From an uncultured Dehalococcoidia bacterium (GTDB taxonomy: Bacteria; Chloroflexota; Dehalococcoidia; Lucifugimonadales; JAAXIE01): 64,000 bases of DNA. The notes under the pieces are model-generated. The model was not told the origin of the DNA and made no database searches. It saw nothing but the letters and a program-made list of their open reading frames with translations. The stretch lies in contig OX638353.1 in the NCBI GenBank assembly GCA_951813255.1, forward strand, positions 2,091,472 through 2,155,471, read 5' to 3'. A program made the translations under genes and the position numbers. Positions 8,559 to 19,078 of this stretch are shown in pieces (the first letter of the stretch is position 1; every line of letters starts with the position of its first letter).

Positions 8559-10058
8559 CTAGCCGCCGCCACTGCTCTCGCCACTGCTGCCGTGCTCGCC
8601 GCCTGACTCGCCGCCACTACCACTGTGTTCGCCGCCTGACTCGCTGCCGGGGGCGCTCCCCTCGGTTCCGGAGCCGACCTCGGCATGGGCCACCCATCCG
8701 GTGAACGACGCTTGGGTTGAGGGCAGGCGGATCGATACTATCTCTTCCGGACCCAAGTCTATGGGAGTGGTCGGACCAAGCTCCGTCCCGTTGGACAAGT
8801 GGACTTCGATCCTCACCCGCGTCAGGACGTTGTTCGTCGTGTTCTGCACGGTCCCCGCGAAGGAGTTGCTTGGTGCGTCGTAGTTCAATATCAGCCGGGC
8901 GCCGCTGCGGACTTGGTCGAAGGTCTCATCCGGTGCCAGTTGGTTGGCCCCGCTGCCCTCTTCGCTACCAGACCCCGATCCTTCGCCACCGCTCTCACTT
9001 CCGCCCTCGCCACCGGGACCATGGCCTTCTCCACCGGCCCCCTCTCCACCAGCACCGCCTTCACCACCCTGTCCTCCAGTGTGAAGCACAGGTCCGGTGC
9101 CCGCGCAGTTGAACACTTCCATGTGGACTACGTATCCGTCGAAGGAGACGCCGGCGAGACCCGGTTCACTGGCGACTGACACGCTGGAGGTCACCTGCTG
9201 GCCTGGACTGAGGTGCCCCAGAACGTCGGGGCCGAGCTCTCCCACAGTGGTCGTCCCAGATTTCAAGTGAGGCTCAGCCTGCACGTAGCAGAGCACCTGT
9301 GAGAGGGTGTTCTGTACCGTTGACTGGACGGACTGGGTGCCAGCATCGTAGCGGGCGGATATGGCCAGTCCGCCAAGGTTGCCGTTCCAAGTCTGTCCAA
9401 GAGGAGTGATCGGGCTGGACATGGCGGCCTCACCCGCCTCGGCGCCTGTCCCGCTACCCTCGCTACCGGACTCTCCGCTGCCACTCTCCGGACCCTCACC
9501 GCCGGACTCTCCGCTACCTTCGCCACCTGACTGCCCCTCGCCGCTGCCGACTTCCGCGTGGGCTATCCATCCGGTGAACGATTCCTGAGTCGAAGGCAGA
9601 TTGACATCCGCCACTTGGCCTGGAGCCAGATCGATCGGAGTTGTCGGGCCAAGCTCCGTTCCACTGGAGAGGTGTACCTCAATCCTGATCCGAGTCAGGA
9701 CATTGCCGGTGGTGTTCTCTACAGTGCCCATGAAGGAGTTGGTAGCGGCATCGTAGTTCAGGACCAGCCTTGCGCCGCCACGCACCGCGTCAAACGTCTC
9801 ATCCGGGGCCAGATTGGCACCACTGCCCTCCTCGCTGCCGGACCCACTGGACTCGCCTCCCTCGCCGCCAGAGCCCTCTCCGCCGGCATCATGCTCACCA
9901 CCCCCAGAGATGACCTGGGTTGCCTCGGAACGTTCCCCAGTACTGCCACCTTCCCGTTCCGTGTCACCACCACAAGCGGCTATTACCCCCGCGCTAAGCA
10001 ATAGTGCCAGGACAGGACCAATCAGGAACGATCTTGCCATCAGTTTCTTGAAATTCAT
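8559..10058 (-). CDS. Secreted lipoprotein with A-B-A domains and acidic Gly/Ser/Glu/His linkers
   Basis: 499 residues. ATG 10058 has AAGGAGG seven bases upstream. A lipoprotein signal ends at VIAAC (Cys29). Order: linker 29-82, domain A1 83-172, linker 173-211, domain B 212-321 with Cys257 and Cys318, linker 322-373, domain A2 374-463, and a 36-residue Gly/Ser/Glu/His tail. A1 and A2 are close copies (LAPDETFD, TRIRIEVHL / TRVRIEVHL, ELGPTTPIDL). The frame stays open for 198 codons upstream of the true start. It is a paralogue of the protein at 1-1049 and a broken copy exists near 18.9 kb. Co-directional with the regulator and kinase downstream. Envelope location is well supported; ligand and role are unknown. 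Confidence 0.85.
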   Translation of the reverse strand: MNFKKLMARSFLIGPVLALLLSAGVIAACGGDTEREGGSTGERSEATQVISGGGEHDAGGEGSGGEGGESSGSGSEEGSGANLAPDETFDAVRGGARLVLNYDAATNSFMGTVENTTGNVLTRIRIEVHLSSGTELGPTTPIDLAPGQVADVNLPSTQESFTGWIAHAEVGSGEGQSGGEGSGESGGEGPESGSGESGSEGSGTGAEAGEAAMSSPITPLGQTWNGNLGGLAISARYDAGTQSVQSTVQNTLSQVLCYVQAEPHLKSGTTTVGELGPDVLGHLSPGQQVTSSVSVASEPGLAGVSFDGYVVHMEVFNCAGTGPVLHTGGQGGEGGAGGEGAGGEGHGPGGEGGSESGGEGSGSGSEEGSGANQLAPDETFDQVRSGARLILNYDAPSNSFAGTVQNTTNNVLTRVRIEVHLSNGTELGPTTPIDLGPEEIVSIRLPSTQASFTGWVAHAEVGSGTEGSAPGSESGGEHSGSGGESGGEHGSSGESSGGG

Positions 10059-10166
10059 ACCTTCGCCTCCTTCTCGGGGTATCTCGATATGGTCACTATG
10101 GAGACGAAATGTGGCAGAAATATGTCGATCCGCGTGAGTTCTCTGGGCCCGAGCTAATCGGATGAA

Positions 10167-10713
10167 ATGGTGTCCGCAGTCGGGTGTATGAGATGCCCGC
10201 CGATGGCCTCGGGCAGCGGATTTCAGAACACGTTCTTCCTGCTGTACTACCCTACCCTTGCCATGTTCGCCGTGGTGTTCACGTCCTTCAGGCTCAGCTT
10301 TTGCTTGGGCCACAATGGTCGCAGTTGCATACGTGGTGCTGAGCCTGATGATGGAGCCGGAGGTGGACTTGGGATCAAGGAGGAGAAGTTCCTGCTCACC
10401 AGGATCGTCGTCATGTACGCGGTCGTCGCCGCGGTCAACCTGGTCTCCAGATTCGAGCGAATCAGAAGGAGAGAGGCAGTGGAACGGGAAAGAGAGCTTC
10501 AGCGAGAGCGATAGAGCTCTCCCGGACCATTCATGACACCATCGCCCAGTCCGCCTACATGATCGGCTTGGGCATCGAGACCGCCATCGAGCTTGCGGAC
10601 GCCGCAGAGGGTGAGAACCGCGACGAGCTTCTGGCCAAGCTGTCCGCGACACATGCGCTGTCGAAGTCGACGATGTGGGAGCTGAGGCAGAGTGTTGACC
10701 CTCACGGCCGCAA
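10167..10713 (+). pseudogene. Remnant of a NarL-type (HisKA_3) sensor kinase
   Basis: Protein-like stretches lie in different frames: membrane segments (TFFLLYYPTLAMFAVVF, then MVAVAYVVLSLMM), a charged coil (RFERIRRREAVERE), and a HisKA_3 dimerisation segment with the H-box SRTIHDTIAQSAYM, running to MWELRQS. At least three frame changes separate them. The ATPase domain is missing: the kinase text runs directly into the middle of a receiver domain at about 10690. This is a decayed kinase whose 3' half was lost in a deletion. Confidence 0.75.
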
Positions 10714-11105
10714 CGGAAGATGATGCTGTAATCGAGGCGATAGCCGCAGGCGCGACGGGATACCTTCAGAAGTACTCCGGCAAGGAGGAGTTGCTGCTCG
10801 CAGTAAGCGACGTTGCGGATGGCGAGTATCGCGTACCTGCCGACGCCATGAGGCGACTGTTTGCCGAGATTCGCTCATCGACTCAGCGAGAGAAGGCATC
10901 AAGACCCGGCAGGCTCACAGCGAGGGAGCGGGAGATTCTAACGCTGTTTTCACAGGGCCTATCGTACTCTAAGATCGCCGATGCTAGGGGTAATCAGCCG
11001 GTTACGATCCGAAATGCCATCTACGGCATCCAGGACAAGCTGGGAATCGAGACAAAGCAGGAGCTGGTGGTTTGGGCTGTGGGAAACGGCTTGCTGGGCG
11101 GGTAG
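10692..11105 (+). pseudogene. 5'-truncated LuxR/NarL-type response regulator
   Basis: The open frame starts inside a receiver domain (LTAATEDDAVIEAIAAGATG, then YLQK with the conserved Lys) and continues into a LuxR helix-turn-helix (LTAREREILTLFSQGLSYSK, ending ELVVWAVGNGLLGG). The phospho-acceptor Asp and the acidic pocket are absent because the first half of the receiver is gone. It is joined to the truncated kinase at 10167-10713, so one deletion probably removed the kinase 3' end and the regulator 5' end. The TTG at 10692 has no ribosome-binding site. Confidence 0.75.
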
Positions 11106-11209
11106 TGAGGACAGTAGGCACGTAAACGCGGCGGCGCATTCACACGAGTATTCACGCAATTACACGCCTTCCTCCATGGTGGTATGCATGGCCCGATATC
11201 GCGGGCCCT

Positions 11210-11910
11210 CTACACCTCAAGCCTGAAGCGCAGGACGAAGGGTTCTTGATTTCGTTCAGCGTGGTGGGCCGTGCAAGCCTGAATCGCGAACTTTTCGGTG
11301 GGCAGTTCGGGTCTAACGAGTCGGCAGTAGCAGCCGAATCCACAGCGGTCCTCGGTCAGCTTCCTGTCGCGCTGTCTCGGCGTCGTGCCGGTTCCATGGT
11401 TGGCTGAGGCTGGTCGCCGGCCTACTGCTTCCACCACCACGCCGTCCTCGACTCCCCACCTCTTCAGGTCGAAGGTAATGCCCCACACCACTATCTTCAG
11501 CGAGGCTTCCGGGCCGCTGAAGATGTTGTCCGGCAGCGTATGCTGTCCGGAGGGCTGATTGGCAAAGTCCGCGCAGGAGACGCCCGGCACCAGCCGGGTG
11601 TTCGTCACAGGAAGACCGAGGCTGCCACCCGGTTTCAAATCGCGTCCTGGAGCCGGCCTCTCCCTTCATCGGACGGAACGAAGTAGCGCACGAAGATGTG
11701 CTCGTTGCCGGGGTTCAACGGGGGGCCAGGGTCAGCGTCACCGTACTGCTCTCGACGGAGACTTTGTTCACGTCGATCGTGCGGACGAGCTCGTCAGCGT
11801 CGCCGGAATTTCCCACCTCGACAGAGGATCTGCTCGCTGAAGGTCACCGTCACCGTGCAGCGGCCCACTTTGGTGATGCTGGCCGCGGGCATCGTGGGTT
11901 CTTCGTCCAC
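11210..11910 (-). pseudogene. Decayed 3' tail of the giant repeat surface protein
   Basis: Beyond the TGA ending the 11911-16190 piece, homologous text continues in changing frames: GRCTVTVTFSEQIL, then GDADELVRTIDVNKVSVESS, then EHIFVRYFVPSDEG. These match SwmB-like repeat features (TVTVTFSE, STVTLTLA). A longer frame at 11210-11638 (ending EPFVLRFRLEV) may be the original C-terminus or unrelated sequence. No anchor motif is recognisable. Confidence 0.5.
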
Positions 11911-14900
11911 TCACTGCCAGTCCACCTTGTGATTGGGGTCATGATCCAGTCCAGCGTGCGACAGATCGGCGTCCGCCTCCGTGGCCATCGATTTGATGGC
12001 GCCACCGTTCAGCTCAAGCGTGTCCTCCAGCACCGCGATGCCCCGGGTCGACTCGTTCGGCTGCACCACCTCGTAGGCGAAGACCAGGTCCGCTGTGCCG
12101 CTCCCGCTCTCGTACACCGCCCACTTCTGGCCCCAGTGTGCCGGATCCATGTCGATTTTCAGCTGCGGTGCGCCCTCGACCTCCACCGCCTCGCTAAACG
12201 ACAGCCGGACGCGGACTGTTTCGCCCAAGCCGTAGGTGGCGTCCTCGCCCGCGTCCGAGACCACTTCAACCCCGGTCACCCCCAGCGTTGTCGGCACCGG
12301 AACGCCGGAGAAATCGGCAATCTGCTTGCCCTCGGAGTCCCACAGGCCGGGTTCGCCTTCCGGGCGCGAGTAGCCCACCATGACTTCCTCGCCGACGGCC
12401 AGCGCTCGGCCGAGGGTGAGCGTCACTCCGGTGCCGTCGGCTGTGTACGCCGCGCTCTCTATTGCCGGGGCCCCTGCGCCGGACGCCCCCTCCAGGCTGA
12501 ACGCCTCCGCACTCAGTGCCCGGCCCGTGTCCAGCGACCGGTCGAACTTCATCGTCACGCTCCTGGCACGCGCCGACGAGCGGGAGAAGCCCGGCGGGTT
12601 GCCATCGGCCGGGACCTCCACACTTCCCTCCACGCACCAGGACGCCCGCGCGTTGGTCACGTTCTGCTTCGAGAACGCGTCCGCCTGCACGCCGGCGATG
12701 TTCTGTAGATGGGGTGGAGTGCTAGTGGAGGTCTTTTCGTAGGTCGCCGTGAATGGCATGGCTCCGGCGCAGGGATACACCGGGTGCTCAAGTTGCAGCA
12801 CTGCGGTCTCACCCTCCACCGAGACGCCGACGACACTGACGTAACTCACCAAGTCGTCGTCCGTCTCGCCGGAAGCCAGCGGATGGTTGAGCGTGTACCT
12901 GTCCACAGGCGGCTCCTTGCCCGGACCGAGCGGCTTGTCGTAGGTCAGCGACAGGCGGGCGCCGGCCACGGACGCCGACTGAAGCGTCGGCTTGCCGGTC
13001 CCCGCGGCGGTCAGCACCTTGGCCTCTGGGAACGTCGGCACGGCGTTGTCCGCCAAGTCCAGGATCGGCCTATCACCGCGCGTGTAGGACACCCTGACGG
13101 TCGTCCCGGAGGCAATCGCCGAGTTCAGAGTCAGGACAACAGCGTTGGCCACTACGGCGACGGAGTTGGGGTTCACCGCACTACTAGTGCCTATAGTCAC
13201 GACGAAGTTGCCAGTTGCCGGTACGGAGCCCGTCTCCAGCGTCTCGTCGAAGTACAGCACCACCTTGGACTCTACAGAACCGGAAGTGAAATTCGTCTGC
13301 ACGGCCCCGCCGGTGCGGTAGTTCGGGGGTATTCCGTCGTACACCCTCTCAACCCTGAAGCTATCGAACGGCAGCACGTCATTCCCGTTAGTGTCCTCGA
13401 GTGGGTTGGAGGCCGGCTTTGTGTAGTACACCCTAGCCGTTTCGTTGGCACGGACCGCCTTTGCCAGCGTGACCGTGACTTTCGCCCCTGAGACTGTCGC
13501 CGTTCCAGTGCCCGAGATTGTGCGCGTGTCGTCATCAAGGTCGTCGGTCCAGACTTCGAACGCGCTTCCCGCCGGCGCGGAGTCCCCGTCCAGCGCCCCG
13601 TCGAATACCAGCGTCAATTCCTTGCCCTTCACCGTGGCGTGCCACGGCGCGGGTCCCGCCGGGCCCGGGGTGTTATTCGTCACCGCCAAGTCTACGAACG
13701 CCGGCGCCATCTTCCCACTGGCGCCCGCGCCTTTCAGCAGCCCGACGTGGGCCCTCAATTTGTATGTTAGCCAGACCGTGTCGCCTGCCTGGGCCGGGTC
13801 GCCCAGCGTCATTTGCAGCTTCTCATTGCTGTCGCCCGTCACCGAATTCACGGACGGGTGCTGGTAGCCGTTGCGGTTGCCGGCGCCGACGCTTCCGGCG
13901 CCCCGCACGGAGAAGTATGCGTCCAGCTTGGTCGTGTCCACCGACGTATTCAGCGACTTGTCGTAAGTCACCGTCAGCACACCGCCGTTCACGGTCGCGC
14001 CTGTGGGGACAGGCCCCCTGTCGCTCGACGTCTTGCTGCCGTCGGCCTTGGTAAACAGGTTACCCGTGCCAGGCACGCCGGTCTTGTTCATATTCACGCT
14101 GGCGCCCGTTTCCACGCTCTTGACGGCAGTCGCGCTGCCCGGCCCGAAAAACAGCCGGCCCGACTCAAGAGTCTCCACGAACAGGCCGTCCGTATCCGAG
14201 TCGCTGGTAGTCACCGTGTAGGCGAAGCGCACCGTCATGCCGCCGTGGAGCACGCTTTCCATGTCCATGGTCTTGCTCGTGCCGCTGCCGTCCGTACCCA
14301 GGTTCAGCCGCAGCTGAGGCCCAGTGGCGGGAACTACGACCGGCTCGTTGAATTCCACGTCGACCAGCACCTTGTCTCCCAAGACGAAGGTGTCGCGCAC
14401 GCCATCGTCGTCCGAATCGTACGTCGGCGCAGAGACGAACCGCACCAACTCGATCTCCGCCTTGAGCTTGGCATAGCCGTGGACTTCCAAACGGAGAGAG
14501 CTGATGCTCGCCACCCACTCTGTCTCACTATTGTCTCTCTGCACGTGCCCGTGAGTGATGCTCCAACCCTCCATGCTTCCCGTGTCGTGAGCGGGACTGG
14601 AGGTTGTATAGACGAGCGAGTCGCTGGTTCCGGTGCTGACGTCTATCACCACCCAATACTTGGTGTTGGCTCGAAGGTCGATGCTATTGCCGGGCACTCT
14701 GAACGAATACAGGCCCTCCGCGCTCACCCTCCCGGAGGGATTCTGCAGCAGCGCCAGTCTACCGGCCGGCCTACTAGACGTGCCGTCCCCCGAGTTTTTG
14801 TGGATGGACACGGTAAAAGCCGGCGCATTGGCAGCAGTGGACGACATGCGTATCGCCACCCTGGTCATCTTGTACCCGTCATCGCCGGTGGTGATTTGCT

Positions 14901-16190
14901 GTGCATAATCACCTGTGGAATCGCTAGTGAAATTACCATGTGTTTGGAGATTTTTGCCCACAAGCTTGCTGCTCGTCAGGCCGACCTTGCGGCCAGCATC
15001 GCCGGTGGTGGGCATATTCACCCTGGTGCGGACGGCAGTGTTGGTGGCCGGGTTGCCGCCGGTTATGGTGGCCCCGCTCGACAGGAACACCACCGTGTCG
15101 TCGGTGGCCGAGGCCGTCTGCAGCCACACCCCGTCGGAGTCCTTGTCAAGTCGCTGCACCGAGTACTCAAAGGTGAGGGTATCGGTTCCCGAGCCCTCCC
15201 CGGTCCAGGTCATCTTCCGTAGGCTGTTGGCGAGGTTGGAGTCGTCGGTCCCGAGGTCCACTCTGAGCGACACGTTGGCGTCGGCGCCGCCATTGCTAAC
15301 CGTGACCGGTTGGCTCCAGGTGACCTGCGCCTGGATGGTCTCCCCTACCAGGTAGGTGTCCCCGACGCCGTCGCGGTTCGCGTCGTAGGCCGGAGAGGAG
15401 GTGAACCGCGCCTCGCGGACCGACGCCCCGCCCGTGGTCGTGACCGCAACCCAGTCCGTCCAGCTGTCCGGCAATCCGGCCTCCCTCCACAACACCAGGA
15501 CCCAGTAACGGGTGCCCGAATCCAGCCCGCTTTGGGTGTGGATGTGTTGGTTGTTCACGCCGTCGGCCCTCTTATTGGATGTGCCGTCCGGCCAGCAGAA
15601 CCACAAGTCGTTTACGGAGTTGCCGCTTTGGCCGACTCCTCGGAAACTGATGGTGGAGTCGGTGGTTCCGGTAACTGTGACCAGTGCGTTGTCCGGTGTG
15701 TAAGAGCCCCCCGAGGGATGGGGGCAGGGAGCACTGGTGGGATTGAGCGGCGGACGCACCGCCACTGAAACCGTGTCCCCGACGCTGGGATTGGTCCCGT
15801 CGTTTACCACCAGAGAGAACTCCAGGTCTATCCGCACCGAGGGAGCGGTGAAGCTGGGCATCTGCGCTGTCGTGTCGTCCAACGTCACGGTCACCCCGCT
15901 CGTCTGGGTCCATGCGTAGGTGAATGTTGGATTACTCAGGGTGGACGACCCGCTGCCGTCCAGGGTCACCGTGGCCCCGGTCAGCACCTCCTGGTCGGGA
16001 CCGGCATCCGCCGTCGCCGTGGACGTGCCGTCCACCTTGCGGCCGGAGTCGCCGGTGGTGGGCATATTCACCCTGGTGCGGACGGCGGTGTTGGAGTCCG
16101 GGTTGCCGCCGGTGATGGTCGCCACGCTCTCCAGGAATACCACCGTGTCGTCGGTGGCCGAGGCCGTCTGCAGCCACACCCCGTCGGAGT
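11911..16190 (-). pseudogene. Giant PKD/SwmB repeat surface protein, main 3' piece
   Basis: Roughly 1,430 codons in one frame: a PKD-like domain ([20 protein letters not shown]), an Ig/fibronectin-like unit with CWPDGTS, calcium-site-like DxDxDG segments (YDSDDDGVRDTF), and then serial SwmB-type repeats (VTVTLAKAV..., SVTMKFDRSLDTGR). It ends at TGA after KVDWQ, with homologous text continuing past it. Near 16191 it joins the 16191-18062 piece through a one-base deletion, shown by comparison with its own tandem repeat (cggagtcttg versus cggagtccttg). Such proteins are typically secreted adhesins. A long frame exists upstream of the break, but it is shadow of the other frame. Confidence 0.75.
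15001..16019 (-). repeat. Tandem repeat unit 1 in the surface protein gene
   Basis: This unit is repeated at 16051-17058. Bases 15577-15778 are identical to 16611-16812 over 202 positions, including all synonymous sites. It encodes PKD, Ig-like and DxNxDG segments. It retains a ~21-base stretch (AYDANRDGVG region) that the other copy lacks. Confidence 0.9.
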
Positions 16191-17058
16191 CTTGTCCGTC
16201 CCACCCAACCCGACCATGTACTCGAAGGTGAGCGTGTCGGTGGTCGAGCCCTCGCCGGTCCAAGTCATCTTCCTCCGGCTGTTCTCGAGGTCCGTGTCGT
16301 CGGTCCCCACATCCAGCCGCAGCGACACGTTGCGGTCGGCACCGCCATTGGCGACCGTCACCGGCCGGCTCCAGGTGACCTGTGCCTGGATGGTCTCGCC
16401 GATCTTGAAGGTGTCCCCCGAAGCCGGAGAGGAGGTGAACCGCGCCCCGCGAATCGACGCCCCGCCCGTGGTCGTGGCCGCAACCCAGTCCGTCCACTTG
16501 TCCGGCAATCCGGCCTCCCGCCACAACGCCAGGACCCAGTAGCGGGTGCCCGAATCCAGCGCGCGTTCGGTGTGGATGTGTTGGTTGTTCACGCCGTCGG
16601 CCCTCTTCTGGGATGTGCCGTCCGGCCAGCAGAACCACAAGTCGTTTACGGAGTTGCCGCTTTGGCCGACTCCTCGGAAACTGATGGTGGAGTCGGTGGT
16701 TCCGGTAACTGTGACCAGTGCGTTGTCCGGTGTGTAAGAGCCCCCCGAGGGATGGGGGCAGGGAGCACTGGTGGGATTGAGCGGCGGACGCACCGCCACT
16801 GAAACCGTGTCCGCGCCGCTGGCATTGGTTCCGTCATGGACCACCAGCGAGAACTCCAGGTCCCTCCGCACCGACGGCGCGGTGAAGCTGGGCATCTGCG
16901 CCGTCGTGTCGTCCAAGGTCACCGTCGCTCCGCTCGTCTGTGTCCAAGCGTAGGTCAGGGTTGCGCCGCTGATCGTCGACGACGACCCGCTGCCGTCCAA
17001 GGTCACAGTGGCCCCGGTCAGCACCTCCTGGTCAGGGCCCGCGTCCGCCGTCGCCGTG
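16051..17058 (-). repeat. Tandem repeat unit 2 in the surface protein gene
   Basis: Second copy of the ~1-kb unit, more 5' in the gene. It carries the one-base deletion near 16191 that breaks the frame and lacks the ~21-base calcium-motif stretch. Exact identity over 202 bases suggests recent duplication or gene conversion. Confidence 0.9.
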
Positions 17059-18062
17059 CTTTGCTGCCGTTGCCCCTTGGCGACAGGCTCCACCGCTGCC
17101 GTACGAACCGCAGGATCTCCACAGACTCCCTCGTTGCAGGCCGCCAAGCGGAACTCCCATTCGCCAAATCCTGTTACCGACGTCGTGGCGCCAGCGCTCT
17201 CGACGTCCAGTTCGTCCTCCGGCTGGAAACTGCTGCCCACAATCCGCCAGAGCATCCGGTAGGAGGACGCTCCCTCCACTGCGTCCCAAGTGGTGGATAC
17301 GTCCAGACTCCCGGGCGTGGTGACGACCTCCAGGTTCTCCGGCACATCCGGCAGCTCCACCCAGGTAACCGTCAGCGGGTCCGACGTGGCCGAAGCCCCC
17401 GTGACGTAGGTCACCGTGACCCGGAACGTCTGGGACTCGGCGACGCTGGTGAGGTATGACAAGGTCGAGTCGGTTCCGGCCGGGTACCAGTCCCCCAAGT
17501 CCAACTCCCATTGATATGAGGGCTCGGCGTCCGCAGGTGGGTCCGAGATGATCGCTGTCAGTATTACCGCTTCCTCAACCGGCACCACGGTGGCACTGGC
17601 CGAAATGGAGACCTGCAACGGTTCCAGCGTCGGTTCGGGCGTGGGTTCCGGCATAGGCTTGGGCGTGGACGTAGGTTTGGGCGTGGACGTAGGTTTGGGC
17701 GTAGGCGTAGGTTTGGGCGTAGGCGTAGGTTTGGGCGTAGGCGTAGGTTTGGGCGTAGGCGTAGGTTTGGGCGTAGGCGTAGGTTTGGGCGTAGACGTAG
17801 GTTCGGGTGTGGGTTCTGGGGTCGGTTCAGGCGTGGACGTAGGTTCAGGCGTAGGCGTAGGAGTTGGCTCGGGGACGGGTTCGACCTCGAACCTCTGGGC
17901 CAAGGGTTTCCCGCAGCCAGCGTCGTTGCAGGCCTGCACCCGCACCACCCACTCCCCGTAGCCGTCCATGGTGATGTCGGCACTGGAAGACTCTACTTTT
18001 ACTCCCTCGTTCAACTTGTTGTCCGGTTGGACCAGCCGCCATCGGACCCAGTATTCGCGGGT
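16191..18062 (-). pseudogene. Giant repeat surface protein, 5' piece (Fn3, Pro/Thr stalk, PKD)
   Basis: This frame follows an in-frame TGA (18063-18065) and reads a fibronectin-III-like domain ([28 protein letters not shown]), a Pro/Thr/Lys stalk, an Ig-like domain, a second Fn3-like domain ([12 protein letters not shown]), and a PKD domain ([20 protein letters not shown]), then the first ~1-kb unit. Near 16191 a missing C throws translation into a nonsense tail. Domain order and similarity show it is continuous with the pieces on both sides. Confidence 0.8.
17636..17874 (-). repeat. Pro-Thr-Lys/Glu stalk repeat
   Basis: An 18-base direct repeat of the type ggcgtaggtttgggcgta (plus strand) recurs about six times, with diverged flanking copies. 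On the minus strand it encodes PTPTPK / PEPTPEPT repeats, a flexible stalk between Fn3-like domains typical of surface proteins. Copy number is likely variable by slippage. Confidence 0.9.
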
Positions 18063-18242
18063 TCACTCCACCTCGTCCCAGTCCACCGACACGACGCGGG
18101 AACCCTGCTCCGTTGAAACACTCAATCCGGTGAGTTTGGCTGGAGCGTCTCCGCTATTGTCGGCCCCCGCCAGAGCAGCCGCGGTTGAACTCACTGCCAA
18201 AGCGGCGAAGAGGACGAGGAATAGCGCCACGAAGCGGTGCAT
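18063..18242 (-). pseudogene. Giant repeat surface protein, N-terminal piece with signal peptide
   Basis: ATG 18242 starts a signal peptide (MHRFVALFLVLFAALAV, cleavage likely after AAALA), then the beginning of an Fn3-like domain (GLSVSTEQGSRVVSVDWDEV) cut by TGA at 18063-18065. The next codons continue the same domain in the same frame, so this is an in-frame nonsense mutation; GGA to TGA fits the usual sequence at this spot. GTG or ATG starts further upstream, such as ATG 18293, are possible. Confidence 0.75.
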
Positions 18243-18293
18243 CGCCCACCGGTGCGTCGACGGGAATGGTGGGTGTGGTCGTGACCGGACCAT

Positions 18294-18789
18294 GCCTTCA
18301 ACCCCCTATCAGGACCGGGAGAGTTTCATATTCGGAGAGTATCGGAGGAGGGACCTAGCACAAATAGAACATCATGCCGGGTAGAGATCGGCGATGCTGA
18401 CGGTGAACATCCGAGATGCAGGTCAAGTTGACCAGCGCGTAGAACTGCTCGCCGAGATAGCCAACGCTCCCACGTCACAGTGTTACGATACACCATATCA
18501 GTTTAGCAAAGCTTAGATAAAACAGGGGTAAAATAGCAAGCATCAGTGCTTTCTTATTGATCAATTCCGGGCGAAAGTGGTATGGACGCCTCTGCCGAGG
18601 TCTATTTCGGGCGTGGGCCATCCATAAGGAGCCCCCAAATGGAGACATTCCCCGCCGCGATAGACATTGAACTAGTGAAGACTGGATTGAGTCTATTCCG
18701 CCCTTGGAGTCCTCCAACGAGATGAGGCGTGGATGTCACAGGCCCCCGAGCCATAACTCAAAGACGGTTCTGTCTACCGTATACGTTGG
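18294..18789. other. Intergenic region, no gene recognised
   Basis: About 500 bases between the surface protein start and the broken lipoprotein fragment. It includes an AT-richer stretch near 18490-18560. No coding frame with a ribosome-binding site or known motif was seen. Confidence 0.4.
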
Positions 18790-19078
18790 TGAGGCTTCCC
18801 GACCACGGCCACGACCGTTCGGGTGTTCTGATCATAAGTGGCATCTACTGCAAAACCCTCCAGGTTGCCCGACCAAGTGGCACCTAGGGAGTGATGGGGC
18901 TGGACATGGCAGCCTCCCGCTGCGCTTCGGTGCTTCCGCTCCCCTCGCCCGATTCCACCTCTATCCAGGTGAACCTCCACACGGACACGGGTTAGTACGT
19001 CCGGTGTGGTGTTCTGGGCAGTACCGGTGAAAGATTCCTGTGTCGCGTCGCAACGCAGTATGAGCCTTGGGTAGTGCA
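18790..19078 (-). pseudogene. Fragment of a third A-B lipoprotein gene
   Basis: Segments match the two intact paralogues: LILRCDATQESFTGTAQNTT and LTRVRVEVHL (domain A), then in another frame GSGSTEAQREAAMSSPITP, then ATWSGNLEGFAVDATYD (start of domain B). About 30 residues of domain A (the ELGPTTPIDL part) are deleted and at least two frameshifts occur. There is no start, signal peptide or complete B domain. It abuts an IS1-like remnant whose insertion may have destroyed it. Confidence 0.8.

Noticed and set aside
8559..10652. A 697-codon reading frame starting at 10652
   Set aside because: The first 198 codons lack motifs and a ribosome-binding site; AAGGAGG and a lipoprotein signal start at 10058.
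13813..15222. Long plus-strand open frame of 469 codons
   Set aside because: It lies opposite the repeat-protein gene, lacks any family motif, and is rich in His/Arg/Gly as expected of a shadow of GC-rich minus-strand coding.
17636..17874. CRISPR-like array of 18-base repeats
   Set aside because: Repeats are contiguous and in frame, encoding a Pro-Thr stalk; there are no spacers and no cas genes.
11911..18065. UGA recoding as the explanation of the in-frame TGAs in the surface gene
   Set aside because: The same gene has a one-base deletion and decayed 3' text, and the neighbouring genes end normally at TGA, so mutation is simpler.
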